A stretch of DNA of 64,000 nucleotides, from the NCBI GenBank assembly GCA_937951955.1, contig CALGAD010000108.1, forward strand, positions 62,001-126,000, written 5' to 3'. A program made the translations under genes and the position numbers. Shown piece by piece: positions 18,370 through 27,499 of this stretch (position 1 is its first letter; each line of letters starts with the position of its first letter). The DNA comes from an uncultured Bacillaceae bacterium (GTDB lineage: Bacteria > Bacillota > Bacilli > Bacillales > Caldibacillaceae). The notes below the pieces were generated by a model, which did not search any database, was not told the origin of the DNA, and saw nothing but the letters and a program-made list of their open reading frames with translations.

Positions 18370-18738
18370 TTCGCGAAACAAGGTGTTTATATACGAAAAA
18401 TTTGAGTATGGTCGCGAAAGATTCAGAGGAAAACACGAAATAATGGGATCGATTTACAAACAGGAAGCGGGGATCGGGAGATACTCCAGGAAAAACGCGA
18501 AACTTTTCAGTAACAAGAGGCTTTGTGAAGAAGCCTTTTTAACGGTTAAGGAAAGTGGAGACCACGTAAGATTTGATTAATTTCGCGAAACACCTCAGAG
18601 AAAATGCGAAACATCCGGGCAAAATCACGAAAGTCAGGGAGAATAGCGCGAAACTACAAATCAGAATCGCGAAAGAGAATGCTAGAATCGCGAACACACC
18701 TTAAAAATTCGCGAAACCATCAATAAATATCGCGAAAG
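18370..18738 (+). repeat. 21-bp phased TCGCGAAA array A (13 clear units)
   Basis: Thirteen clear copies of WTCGCGAAAS occur on this strand. The G of GAAA falls at 18587, 18608, 18629, 18650, 18671, 18692, 18713 and 18734, exactly 21 bases apart. An earlier group falls at 18375, 18395, 18416, 18437 and 18499. Decayed units fill the gap at the expected phase (18458, 18478, 18545, 18566). The bases between motifs are unrelated. The array separates two codirectional acyl-CoA dehydrogenase genes, so it should be transcribed through. Confidence 0.9.
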
Positions 18739-18785
18739 TTCAACAGACTGGTTTTCGGCTAGAAGTCGCAGGAAGGGGGATAAAC

Positions 18786-19919
18786 TTGGATTTTAAACTA
18801 TCTGAAGAACATGAAATGATTAGAAAAATGGTCCGGGATTTTGCTGAAAAGGAAGTGGCACCGACTGCTGCTGAAAGGGATGAAGAGGAACGGTTTGACC
18901 GGGAGATCTTTGACAAAATGGCTGAACTTGGTCTTACCGGCATACCATGGCCGGAGAAGTACGGCGGTATCGGCAGTGATTATCTCGCCTATTGCATCGC
19001 GGTTGAAGAACTTTCCCGGGTTTGTGCTTCCACCGGTGTGGTTCTCTCGGCCCATACTTCGTTAGCTTCATGGCCCATCTACAAATTCGGTACGGAAGAG
19101 CAGAAACGAAAATATTTGCTGCCGCTTGCCCAGGGTGCGAGCATCGGTGCGTATGCATTAACAGAACCGGGGTCTGGTTCAGATGCCAGCAATATGAAAA
19201 CAACGGCGGTTAAAAAAGGTGATCACTACGTTTTAAATGGTTCGAAGATTTTTATTACGAATGCGGGTATTGCCGATATTTATATCGTTTTTGCAATCAC
19301 CGATCCAGAAGCAGGCCATCGCGGGATCACTGCTTTTATCGTCGAAAGCGATTTTCCGGGATTCCGCGTTGGGAAAAAGGAAAAGAAAATGGGGATCCGT
19401 TCTTCTCCCACCGCAGAAATTATCTTTGAAGAGACGATCGTGCCCGCGGAAAACCGCTTGGGTGAAGAAGGACAGGGTTTCAAAATTGCCATGATGACTT
19501 TAGACGGGGGAAGAAACGGTATCGCGGCCCAGGCGGTTGGCATCGCGCAAGGTGCCCTAGATGCGGCCGTTCAATATGCCAAAGAACGTCACCAATTTGG
19601 TAAACCGATTATCGCCAATCAGGGGATTTCTTTCAAACTAGCGGATATGGCCACCCACGTGGAAGCTGCGAGACTGCTGACCTATCAAGCGGCCTGGCTG
19701 GAAACGAATGGTTTGCCATATGGTAAAGCTTCGGCGATGGCAAAATTGTTTGCCGGCGATACGGCGATGATGGTGACAACGGAAGCGGTCCAGGTATTTG
19801 GTGGTTACGGCTATATTAAAGATTATCCGGTCGAGCGGTATATGCGTGATGCAAAAATCACCCAGATTTATGAAGGAACCCAGGAGATCCAGCGCCTGGT
19901 TATATCCAGGATGCTTTAA
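18786..19919 (+). CDS. Acyl-CoA dehydrogenase (second copy)
   Basis: The 377-residue protein has the same architecture as the upstream copy: ALTEPGSGSDASNMKTTA, IVESDFPGFRVGKKEKKMGIR and the catalytic Glu in QIYEGTQEIQRLVISRML. It resembles the short/branched-chain acyl-CoA dehydrogenases (AcdA/MmgC type), and chain-length preference cannot be read from sequence. The start is TTG at 18786, with GGAAGGGGGA 5 bases upstream. It is flanked on both sides by 21-bp repeat arrays. Confidence 0.93.
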   Translation: MDFKLSEEHEMIRKMVRDFAEKEVAPTAAERDEEERFDREIFDKMAELGLTGIPWPEKYGGIGSDYLAYCIAVEELSRVCASTGVVLSAHTSLASWPIYKFGTEEQKRKYLLPLAQGASIGAYALTEPGSGSDASNMKTTAVKKGDHYVLNGSKIFITNAGIADIYIVFAITDPEAGHRGITAFIVESDFPGFRVGKKEKKMGIRSSPTAEIIFEETIVPAENRLGEEGQGFKIAMMTLDGGRNGIAAQAVGIAQGALDAAVQYAKERHQFGKPIIANQGISFKLADMATHVEAARLLTYQAAWLETNGLPYGKASAMAKLFAGDTAMMVTTEAVQVFGGYGYIKDYPVERYMRDAKITQIYEGTQEIQRLVISRML

Positions 19920-19931
19920 ATCGGCGGCTTG

Positions 19932-20107
19932 TGCGAAAACCCGCTTTGATTTCGCGAAAGAACAGGATTTTATCGCGAAACGAATAACTTTTTCCGCGAA
20001 ATAATCGAGTAAAATCGCGAAACAACTACCACCCATCGCGAAACAAGCTTCGTAATTCGCGAAACACCATGCCAAAAACGCGAAACAATTCGCCAAATTT
20101 ACGAAAG
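19932..20107 (+). repeat. 21-bp phased TCGCGAAA array B (9 units, no phase slip)
   Basis: The G of GAAA lies at 19935, 19956, 19977, 19998, 20019, 20040, 20061, 20082 and 20103. All eight intervals are exactly 21 bases. The first and last units are degenerate (GTGCGAAA, TTACGAAA) and the middle ones are NTCGCGAAA. The intervening sequences share no similarity. The array lies between acyl-CoA dehydrogenase 2 and the TetR gene, both on the plus strand. Confidence 0.93.
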
Positions 20108-20210
20108 ATTGCACACCATATCCAGGCAAATAACAACTATTTCCTATAAAAATAAATACGATTCTTCCTCTCAATAACACTTGCATCACTATGGAAAAGT
20201 AGGTGATCCT

Positions 20211-20852
20211 TTGTCAGAAAAATCGCCAGTGGAAACCTCCGTTAAAGATGAACGGTTAATAAAAATCCGCCGGGGGCAAATGGTGAAGGCAGCTATTTCC
20301 CTTTTCAAAGAAAAAGGGTTTCACCGCACTACGACCCGGGAGATTGCCAGGTCCTCCGGATTCAGTATCGGCACCCTGTATGAATACATTCGTTCCAAAG
20401 AAGACATTTTGTATTTAGTGTGCGACCAAATTTACGATGAAGTACAGAACAAAATCCAGGCGGTCATGGATTTTACAAAAGAAACAACGGAAGAAACGTT
20501 ACGAAAGGGCATTGCCTCTTACTTTCAAATAATGGATGAGATGCAGGATGAAGTATTGGTGATGTATCAGGAAGCGAAGTCTCTCCCGAAAGACCGGCTT
20601 CGTTACGTGTTGCAGAAGGAATTGCAAATGGTCCGCATTTTTGAAGAACTCATCCGGCGTTATCTCAACTATACAGGAATTCAAAAACAGGAACCGGAAA
20701 TTCAGTTACTGGCACACAATATTTTCGTTCAGGGACAAATGTGGGCTTTCCGCAGATGGGCTTTGCGCAAGTTATATACGCTAGAAGAATATATCGACTT
20801 GCAAACGAGCCTCTTTTTTGGTTCCATCCATCGCTATGTCGAAAGTAACTGA
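20211..20852 (+). CDS. TetR/AcrR family regulator, probable fatty-acid responsive repressor
   Basis: The 213-residue protein has an N-terminal TetR helix-turn-helix (AISLFKEKGFHRTTTREIARSSGFSIGTLYEYIRSKEDIL) and a helical ligand-binding C-terminal domain. Its place inside the fad block, and the TGAATG palindrome over the fadF promoter, suggest it acts as the FadR-like repressor of these genes; that link is inferred. I use TTG at 20211 (AGGTGA 4 bases upstream); a TTG at 20181 in frame is possible. It is 107 bases before icmF. Confidence 0.85.
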   Translation: MSEKSPVETSVKDERLIKIRRGQMVKAAISLFKEKGFHRTTTREIARSSGFSIGTLYEYIRSKEDILYLVCDQIYDEVQNKIQAVMDFTKETTEETLRKGIASYFQIMDEMQDEVLVMYQEAKSLPKDRLRYVLQKELQMVRIFEELIRRYLNYTGIQKQEPEIQLLAHNIFVQGQMWAFRRWALRKLYTLEEYIDLQTSLFFGSIHRYVESN

Positions 20853-20959
20853 TTACCTGGCAGTTCAGAAGTTGTTTTATCAAAAAGATGAAGGCTCGTT
20901 GTTTTACAGGGATGACAAAGTCTTGTTTGTTGAAAAAATCCATCAAGGGGGATGGGGAA

Positions 20960-23900
20960 ATGGAGACAAAGGTTTATAAACCGCAATATCCAGTTCGGTT
21001 TGTAACCGCATCGAGTTTGTTTGATGGGCACGATGCGGCGATCAACATCATGCGGAGAATTTTACAGGCGAGTGGAGCGGAAGTTATCCATCTCGGCCAT
21101 AACCGGTCCGTTGAGGAAATCGTCAATGCCGCCATTCAAGAAGACGTGCAAGGTATCGCCGTTTCATCGTATCAGGGCGGCCATATGGAGTTTTTTAAAT
21201 ATATGATCGATCTTCTCCGTGAAAAAAATGCGAGTCATATCCGTGTGTTTGGCGGTGGCGGCGGGGTCATTATCCCGAAAGAAATCGATGAATTAGAAAG
21301 CTACGGGGTTGTGAAAATCTTTTCCCCGGAAGACGGGCGGAAATATGGGTTGCAAGGCATGATTAATATCATGCTCGAAGCCTGTGATTTTCCAACGATC
21401 ACCACAATGGAAAATGGGGCGGAACCGCTCACCACAATGAAAGCAGAAGTAGCAGCCGGAACGACAATTGTAACCAATCCGCTGGAAAAGGTGAAACAGG
21501 GTGATGATCAGACGATCGCCCGGTTGATTACCATTACGGAATTTTTGCATGATCCTGATTGGAAAACAACCGTCAATGACGAACAACTTCACTTGTTACA
21601 ACAAGTAAAAGAAGAAACGAAAAAGGTTCCTGTCCTCGGTATCACCGGTACCGGCGGGTCGGGGAAAAGTTCCCTGACCGATGAGCTGGTGCGCCGCTTT
21701 TTAAATGAAATTCCCGATATCCGCATCGCCATCCTATCCGTGGATCCGACCCGGCAAAAATCGGGCGGGGCTTTGCTTGGCGACCGCATTCGCATGAACT
21801 CGATTTCCCATCCGCGGGTGTACATGCGCAGTCTCGCTACGCGCCAGGCAAAAAGCGAGCTATCCCTTGCGATCCGCGATGCCCTCGACGTTGTAAAAGC
21901 CGCCGATTTTGACATCATCATCGTTGAAACAAGCGGCATCGGCCAGGGAGATGCGGAAATTACCAAGATTAGCGATATTTCCCTGTATGTCATGACCGCT
22001 GAATTCGGGGCACCGTCCCAGCTAGAAAAAATCGATATGATCGGCTTTGCCGATTTCATCGCCATTAACAAATTTGAAAAGACGGGTTCGGAAGATGCCA
22101 AACGGCTCGTGCAAAAACAATATCAACGGGAACATCTGCTCTTTGACAAAAAATATGAAGAGATGCCCGTATTCGGCACGATTGCGAGCCAGTTTAACGA
22201 TCCCGGAACAAACGCCTTATTCAGTGCAATCGTGCAAAAATTGAATGAAAAATTCGCTCTTAACTGGTCCACCAAGTATTCTGTCACGGAACAATCGGTA
22301 AAAAAAGATGTCATCATTCCCAACAATCGGAGGTATTACTTGTTAGAAATCGCCGATACGGTCCGTAACTACCATAAGAAAGTCGAAGAACAGGTGAAAA
22401 TCGGTCGCCGCCTCTTCCAGATTGAAGGTGCCCTGCAAATGGCCAAAGAAGAAGGAATGGACGAAGAAGTGATCGCCTCCCTGGAGGAATTAAGAAACCA
22501 GACCGAGGAAAAATTAACTCCCGAATCCCGCGAAATTTTACAAAACTGGGAGAACCTGAAGGAGACGTATCGTAAAGACATTTATACAACAAAAATTCGT
22601 AATCGGGAAATTTCCACAAAAACGAAAACAAAAACATTATCCGGTCTCGAAATTCCGAAAGTATCATTACCCAAGTTTAAAGATTACGGTGAAATTTTAC
22701 GCTGGGTGTATAAAGAAAATGTTCCCGGTTCTTTCCCGTATACAGCAGGAGTCTTCCCGTTTAAGCGGGAAAGTGAAGATCCGAAGCGCCAATTTGCTGG
22801 TGAAGGAACGCCCGAGCGGACGAATCGCCGTTTCCACTATTTATCGGCTAACGATCCGGCCAAACGCCTGAGCACGGCCTTTGATTCGGTCACCCTTTAC
22901 GGAGAAGATCCCGACTACCGCCCCGATATATATGGGAAAATTGGTGAAAGCGGGGTTAGCGTCTGTACCCTGGACGACATGAAAAAGCTGTACAAAGGCT
23001 TTGATTTATGCGACCCGTCCACTTCGGTATCGATGACGATTAACGGTCCGGCGCCAATCATTTTAGCGATGTTTATGAACACGGCCATTGATCAACAAGT
23101 AGAAAAACGGGAGAAAGAATTGGGCCGACCGCTAACAAAAGAAGAATATGAAGAAACAAAGGCCTATACATTGAAAACCGTTCGCGGTACCGTTCAGGCG
23201 GATATTTTAAAAGAAGATCAAGGGCAAAATACGTGCATTTTCAGTACGGAATTTGCCTTACGGATGATGGGGGACATTCAACAATACTTTATCGACCATA
23301 ACGTGCGCAACTATTACTCTGTTTCCATCTCCGGCTATCACATTGCGGAAGCCGGTGCCAATCCAATTACTCAGCTGGCGTTTACTCTGGCAAACGGGTT
23401 CACCTATGTGGAATATTATTTAAGCCGCGGAATGCACATCGATGATTTCGCACCGAATCTATCCTTCTTCTTCTCTAACGGACTTGATCCTGAATACACG
23501 GTAATCGGCCGGGTTGCCCGGCGTATTTGGGCGATCGTGATGCGGGAGAAATACGGGGCGAATGAACGAAGTCAGAAATTAAAATATCACATTCAAACTT
23601 CAGGTCGTTCCTTGCACGCCCAGGAAATCGACTTTAACGATATTCGCACGACACTCCAGGCGCTTATTGCGATTTATGATAATTGCAACTCCTTGCATAC
23701 GAATGCATACGACGAAGCGATCACAACACCGACGGAAGAATCTGTGCGGCGCGCTATGGCGATTCAACTTATCATTACTAAAGAATTCGGATTGGCAAAA
23801 AATGAAAATCCATTACAAGGTTCTTTCATCATCGAAGAATTAACCGACCTGGTCGAAGAAGCCGTCCTCATGGAATTCGAGCGGCTGAATGACCGCGGTG

Positions 23901-24289
23901 GTGTTCTCGGTGCCATGGAAAGCCAGTATCAGCGCGGGAAAATACAAGACGAATCCCTGTATTATGAATCATTAAAACACTCCGGCCTACTCCCGATTAT
24001 CGGTGTCAATACGTTCTTAAATCCGAATCCTCCGAGTGAAGATGAAATTAACGAGATGGAGCTGGCCCGGGCAACGAAGGAAGAGAAGGAATTACAAATT
24101 CGCAACTTGCAGGAATTTAAAGAAAGAAACAAAGATAAAGTGGATGAAGCGTTACGCAGACTCAAAGAAGTTGCCACAAGCGGTGGAAATATTTTTGCTG
24201 AACTGATGGAGACCGTGAAAGTGGCCAGTCTCGGTCAAATCACGAAAGCCCTCTATGAAGTCGGTGGTCAGTACCGGAGAAATATTTAA
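20960..24289 (+). CDS. icmF: Fused isobutyryl-CoA mutase IcmF (B12-dependent)
   Basis: The 1109-residue protein has four parts. A cobalamin-binding domain comes first (FDGHDAAINI, with His24 as probable lower ligand, and a later GGGGG loop). A MeaB-like GTPase chaperone domain follows, with P-loop GITGTGGSGKSSL near residues 227-239. A linker leads to the large mutase barrel (SMTINGPAPIILAMFMNTAIDQQ, SISGYHIAEAGANPITQLAF, LHTNAYDEAITTPTEES). IcmF interconverts isobutyryl- and n-butyryl-CoA, linking valine and even-chain fatty-acid degradation. I start at 20960; the frame extends upstream without a good site. Confidence 0.93.
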   Translation: METKVYKPQYPVRFVTASSLFDGHDAAINIMRRILQASGAEVIHLGHNRSVEEIVNAAIQEDVQGIAVSSYQGGHMEFFKYMIDLLREKNASHIRVFGGGGGVIIPKEIDELESYGVVKIFSPEDGRKYGLQGMINIMLEACDFPTITTMENGAEPLTTMKAEVAAGTTIVTNPLEKVKQGDDQTIARLITITEFLHDPDWKTTVNDEQLHLLQQVKEETKKVPVLGITGTGGSGKSSLTDELVRRFLNEIPDIRIAILSVDPTRQKSGGALLGDRIRMNSISHPRVYMRSLATRQAKSELSLAIRDALDVVKAADFDIIIVETSGIGQGDAEITKISDISLYVMTAEFGAPSQLEKIDMIGFADFIAINKFEKTGSEDAKRLVQKQYQREHLLFDKKYEEMPVFGTIASQFNDPGTNALFSAIVQKLNEKFALNWSTKYSVTEQSVKKDVIIPNNRRYYLLEIADTVRNYHKKVEEQVKIGRRLFQIEGALQMAKEEGMDEEVIASLEELRNQTEEKLTPESREILQNWENLKETYRKDIYTTKIRNREISTKTKTKTLSGLEIPKVSLPKFKDYGEILRWVYKENVPGSFPYTAGVFPFKRESEDPKRQFAGEGTPERTNRRFHYLSANDPAKRLSTAFDSVTLYGEDPDYRPDIYGKIGESGVSVCTLDDMKKLYKGFDLCDPSTSVSMTINGPAPIILAMFMNTAIDQQVEKREKELGRPLTKEEYEETKAYTLKTVRGTVQADILKEDQGQNTCIFSTEFALRMMGDIQQYFIDHNVRNYYSVSISGYHIAEAGANPITQLAFTLANGFTYVEYYLSRGMHIDDFAPNLSFFFSNGLDPEYTVIGRVARRIWAIVMREKYGANERSQKLKYHIQTSGRSLHAQEIDFNDIRTTLQALIAIYDNCNSLHTNAYDEAITTPTEESVRRAMAIQLIITKEFGLAKNENPLQGSFIIEELTDLVEEAVLMEFERLNDRGGVLGAMESQYQRGKIQDESLYYESLKHSGLLPIIGVNTFLNPNPPSEDEINEMELARATKEEKELQIRNLQEFKERNKDKVDEALRRLKEVATSGGNIFAELMETVKVASLGQITKALYEVGGQYRRNI

Positions 24290-24662
24290 TAAAATTCCTC
24301 CATTCAAGCCTGCTGTTCGGGCTGGTCGGCATGTTACTGTGGATCAGCCCGATTCATCCGGGCTTTTCTAAATTCCCTCCATTATTTTCCAACAAGAAAA
24401 CCGTTCGTTTTTCCCGAAATGCGATTCGGTCAAAAAATTTATGGGTGATTAAATTCACAAGATAGGCGATTTCCTGATAGTAGAAAATGGTATAATGAAA
24501 GTATGGAATCATTTATTTTTAAAATGTTTAAATTTAGTGAATAGTGGTAATGTTGTTGCTTAAAAAGGAATAACAATGGAGTGGTTTTCGTCTCATACAC
24601 CATTAACGGATCTACATATATAAAGTCGCTTCATATCTTCTTATATAGGGGCGTGAAAAGCC
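24290..24662. other. Intergenic region upstream of small membrane ORF
   Basis: After the icmF terminator the region is AT-rich. A TATAAT at 24491-24496 could be a -10 box, but no good -35 box is seen. No other feature was found. Confidence 0.4.
24346..24369 (+). terminator. Terminator of the fad/icmF block
   Basis: AGCCCG/CGGGCT is followed by TTTTCT. Confidence 0.65.
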
Positions 24663-24815
24663 TTGAAATTTGTCAAAATAGTGATTATAGTAATTGTTAT
24701 CTTACCGATTATTTCTTTTTTTTATGAAAAACAACTCGGCGCCATTCCTTTTCTTTTGCTGGCGATTTTCTTTCTATATCGCAGCTGGAAAATATGGCGC
24801 CAGGAACATCAGTGA
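24663..24815 (+). CDS. Small membrane protein, 50 residues, unknown
   Basis: A TTG-started frame encodes 50 residues. Two hydrophobic stretches (VKIVIIVIVILPIISFF and LGAIPFLLLAIFFLYR) are joined by a short YEKQ loop, and a basic/aromatic tail SWKIWRQEHQ ends it. The charge pattern is that of a two-pass or hairpin membrane peptide. A weak AGGGG lies about 10 bases upstream. It sits just before rpoE. I do not recognise a family, and the gene call rests on hydrophobicity pattern and reading frame only. Confidence 0.5.
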   Translation: MKFVKIVIIVIVILPIISFFYEKQLGAIPFLLLAIFFLYRSWKIWRQEHQ

Positions 24816-24961
24816 ACTTTTCAATCATGAGGGGTCAACAGAACACTAGCATAATCAAGATACATTTGTTTATAATGATATATGCACAGAAGAATCGGAA
24901 CACAGAAAATGATGTAAAATATATGGATAGAATTGTGTACAGGTAGAAAGGACGTGCAAAG

Positions 24962-25498
24962 GTGAGTTTAGGACAATTATCGAAGGAAGAACTCAAAGAA
25001 ATGGCGTTAGTGGAAATTGCGTACGAAATATTAAAAGAAAAGAAACAACCGCTTGCCTTTACAGAATTAGTCGACCAGATAACCGAATTATTAGGCTTAA
25101 GTGCAGAAGAAGCCAGAATGCGTGTTTCGCAGTTTTACACGGATTTAAATATTGACGGACGCTTTATTAATGTAGGAGACAATACGTGGGGAATCAAAAG
25201 CTGGTATCCGGTAGAACAATTTGACGATGAAATTGTTCCGGCAGTCAAATCGAAGAAGAGAAAATCGAAAGCTCTTGAAGACGATGAATTCGATGATATC
25301 GACTACGATGATTTAGACGAATTCGATGACTTAGACGATCTTGATGATGATGAGTTTGATGATGAAGACGAAGACGAGGATTATGAAGACGAAGAGGAAG
25401 AATTTATCGATGATGAACTGCTCGAAGACGATGATTTATTAATCGATGAAGATCTAGACGATGATATCGTGGACACCGACCTGGATGAAGAAGACTAA
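24962..25498 (+). CDS. rpoE: RNA polymerase delta subunit
   Basis: The 178-residue protein has a folded N-terminal HARE-HTH domain (about residues 1-90, LVEIAYEILKEKKQPLAFTE ... NTWGIKSWYPVE) and a C-terminal tail of nearly unbroken Asp/Glu. This is the delta subunit of Firmicutes RNA polymerase, which displaces nucleic acids and speeds recycling of the enzyme. The start is GTG at 24962, with GAAAGGA about 10 bases upstream. It precedes pyrG, the order conserved in Bacillus. Confidence 0.97.
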   Translation: MSLGQLSKEELKEMALVEIAYEILKEKKQPLAFTELVDQITELLGLSAEEARMRVSQFYTDLNIDGRFINVGDNTWGIKSWYPVEQFDDEIVPAVKSKKRKSKALEDDEFDDIDYDDLDEFDDLDDLDDDEFDDEDEDEDYEDEEEEFIDDELLEDDDLLIDEDLDDDIVDTDLDEED

Positions 25499-25552
25499 AG
25501 ACTTTCCTTGCAAAACGGGTGATTGGGAAATTCAGTTTTTCAAATACAACTC

Positions 25553-25660
25553 TTGACATTTCTTTTTTTAGTTTGTATCATTTTATCTGGGCTCACAAAA
25601 TTGAACGGAAAAATAGAAAACAATTGCTCCCTTACAATCTTTCGTAAGTGGAGCATTTTT
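25553..25660 (+). promoter_or_regulatory. pyrG promoter and CTP-sensing attenuator leader
   Basis: TTGACA (25553-25558) and TATCAT (25576-25581) are 17 bases apart. Seven bases later the transcript would begin GGGCTC (25589-25594). The leader ends in a terminator hairpin: TGCTCCCTTAC (25625-25635) pairs with GTAAGTGGAGCA (25644-25655), followed by TTTTTATTTTT. In B. subtilis, low CTP causes repeated G addition at the GGGC start, and the G tract pairs with the CUCCCUU arm to prevent termination. All parts of that system are present here. Confidence 0.9.
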
Positions 25661-25817
25661 ATTTTTATCATGAAAGGAAACTTCAACCTTTCATGTTTCT
25701 TATTTTTCTAGATAGGAATTTTTAAAAGGGTTAAGGAAAAAAATAAAGAAAGTTACATCTAACTGCACGTACATAAGCAAGCATTGACTATAGATGATAG
25801 ATGTGGAGGATTGGAAA

Positions 25818-27428
25818 ATGACGAAATATATTTTTGTTACAGGTGGAGTTGTTTCGTCCTTAGGAAAAGGGATCGTTGCCGCTTCCCTCGGTCGCTTATT
25901 GAAAAATCGCGGTTTAAAAGTGACAATCCAGAAATTTGACCCGTACATTAATGTGGACCCCGGCACGATGAGTCCTTATCAGCACGGTGAAGTGTTTGTG
26001 ACGGATGATGGAGCAGAGACCGATCTCGATATCGGTCACTACGAGCGCTTCATTGATATTAACTTGAACAAGTATTCGAATGTCACAACAGGAAAGATTT
26101 ATTCCGCCGTGATTCAAAAAGAACGTCGCGGCGATTATCATGGAGCAACCGTTCAAGTAATTCCCCACATCACGAACGAAATCAAGGAACTCGTCTTTCG
26201 TGCTGGCAAGCAAACGAATGCAGATGTGGTCATCACGGAAATTGGTGGTACTGTCGGTGATATCGAATCCCTACCCTTTTTAGAAGCGATTCGGCAATTG
26301 AAAAGCGAAATCGGCTATCACAACGTCATGTATATTCACTGCACCCTCGTTCCTTATTTAAAGGCAGCCGGTGAAATGAAAACAAAACCGACCCAGCACA
26401 GTGTAAAAGAGCTGCGCAGTCTCGGTATTCAACCGAATGTTATTGTCCTGCGTACGGATATGCCGATCTCGGAAGAAATGAAGAACAAAATTGCCCTCTT
26501 CTGTGATATCGATCCGAAGGCTGTGATTGAATCCCGGGATGCGGACAATCTTTATGAAATTCCGCTCGCATTAAAAGCCCAGGGATTGGATCAGATTGCC
26601 TGCAATCATTTGAAAATCGTTGCACCGGAGGCAGATATGGAAGAATGGCGTAAACTTGCCTTAAAAGTTCGCCATTTATCGAAAACAACCCGCATCGCCC
26701 TTGTCGGAAAATATGTTGAATTACAGGATGCGTACATTTCTGTCATCGAGGCTTTAAAACACGGTGGTTACGATTTCGATACCGATGTGGAAATTGACCT
26801 CGTGAATGCGGAAAACTTAACCCCGGAAAATGTCGCGGAATATCTTAAGGAAGCCGATGGCATTATCGTTCCTGGCGGTTTCGGCGACCGGGGAGTGGAA
26901 GGGAAAATTTGTGCGATTCAATATGCTCGCACCCACCAGGTTCCTTTCTTCGGGATCTGTCTCGGAATGCAGCTGGCCACCGTTGAGTTTGCCCGCAATG
27001 TCCTGGGACTTCAGGATGCCCACAGTACGGAATTTAATCCGGACACGACAAATCCGGTGATTGATCTGTTACCGGAACAAAAGGACGTGGAAGAAAAAGG
27101 CGGTACATTACGCCTCGGTCTTTACCCGTGTAAAATTCAAAAAGGAACGAAGGCATTTGCTGCTTACGAAAGTGAACTCATTTATGAACGGCATCGCCAC
27201 CGTTATGAATTAAACAACTACTATCGCGAAATACTGGAAAAAGAAGGCTTTATCTTCTCTGGTATTAGCCCGGACAACCGTCTGGTTGAAATTATTGAAC
27301 TCAGTGATCATCCATGGTTTGTCGCTTGCCAGTTCCATCCGGAGTTCAAATCCAGACCGACCCGTCCCCATCCATTGTTTAAAGAATTTATCGGAGCAAC
27401 TTTAAAAAAACGTAAAGACAATGAATAG
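25818..27428 (+). CDS. pyrG: CTP synthase
   Basis: The 536-residue enzyme has an N-terminal amidoligase domain (TKYIFVTGGVVSSLGKGI, then IEITEIGGTVGDIESLPF-like ITEIGGTVGDIES) and a C-terminal glutamine amidotransferase domain with nucleophile Cys in FFGICLGMQ and His/Glu in FHPEF. It converts UTP to CTP using glutamine. The start is ATG at 25818 with GGAGG 8 bases upstream. Expression is probably controlled by the CTP-sensing leader just upstream. It has its own strong terminator. Confidence 0.98.
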   Translation: MTKYIFVTGGVVSSLGKGIVAASLGRLLKNRGLKVTIQKFDPYINVDPGTMSPYQHGEVFVTDDGAETDLDIGHYERFIDINLNKYSNVTTGKIYSAVIQKERRGDYHGATVQVIPHITNEIKELVFRAGKQTNADVVITEIGGTVGDIESLPFLEAIRQLKSEIGYHNVMYIHCTLVPYLKAAGEMKTKPTQHSVKELRSLGIQPNVIVLRTDMPISEEMKNKIALFCDIDPKAVIESRDADNLYEIPLALKAQGLDQIACNHLKIVAPEADMEEWRKLALKVRHLSKTTRIALVGKYVELQDAYISVIEALKHGGYDFDTDVEIDLVNAENLTPENVAEYLKEADGIIVPGGFGDRGVEGKICAIQYARTHQVPFFGICLGMQLATVEFARNVLGLQDAHSTEFNPDTTNPVIDLLPEQKDVEEKGGTLRLGLYPCKIQKGTKAFAAYESELIYERHRHRYELNNYYREILEKEGFIFSGISPDNRLVEIIELSDHPWFVACQFHPEFKSRPTRPHPLFKEFIGATLKKRKDNE

Positions 27429-27429
27429 A

Positions 27430-27458
27430 AAAAATCGGCCCTGGGGCCGATTTTTTTA
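27430..27458 (+). terminator. Terminator of pyrG
   Basis: AAAATCGGCC/GGCCGATTTTTTT is a near-perfect hairpin with a T run. Confidence 0.9.
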
Positions 27459-27499
27459 TAGGGAAATTTTCTACTTTTGATAGAACCATTGTTTTGATT

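Noticed and set aside
18370..20107. Arrays A and B as CRISPR
   Set aside because: The conserved unit is only 9-10 bases and the period 21 bases, far shorter than any CRISPR repeat-spacer unit; no cas genes are present.
19638..20189. Minus-strand 183-residue frame across array B
   Set aside because: It overlaps the 3' end of the second acyl-CoA dehydrogenase on the other strand, and its CFA heptads come from the array.
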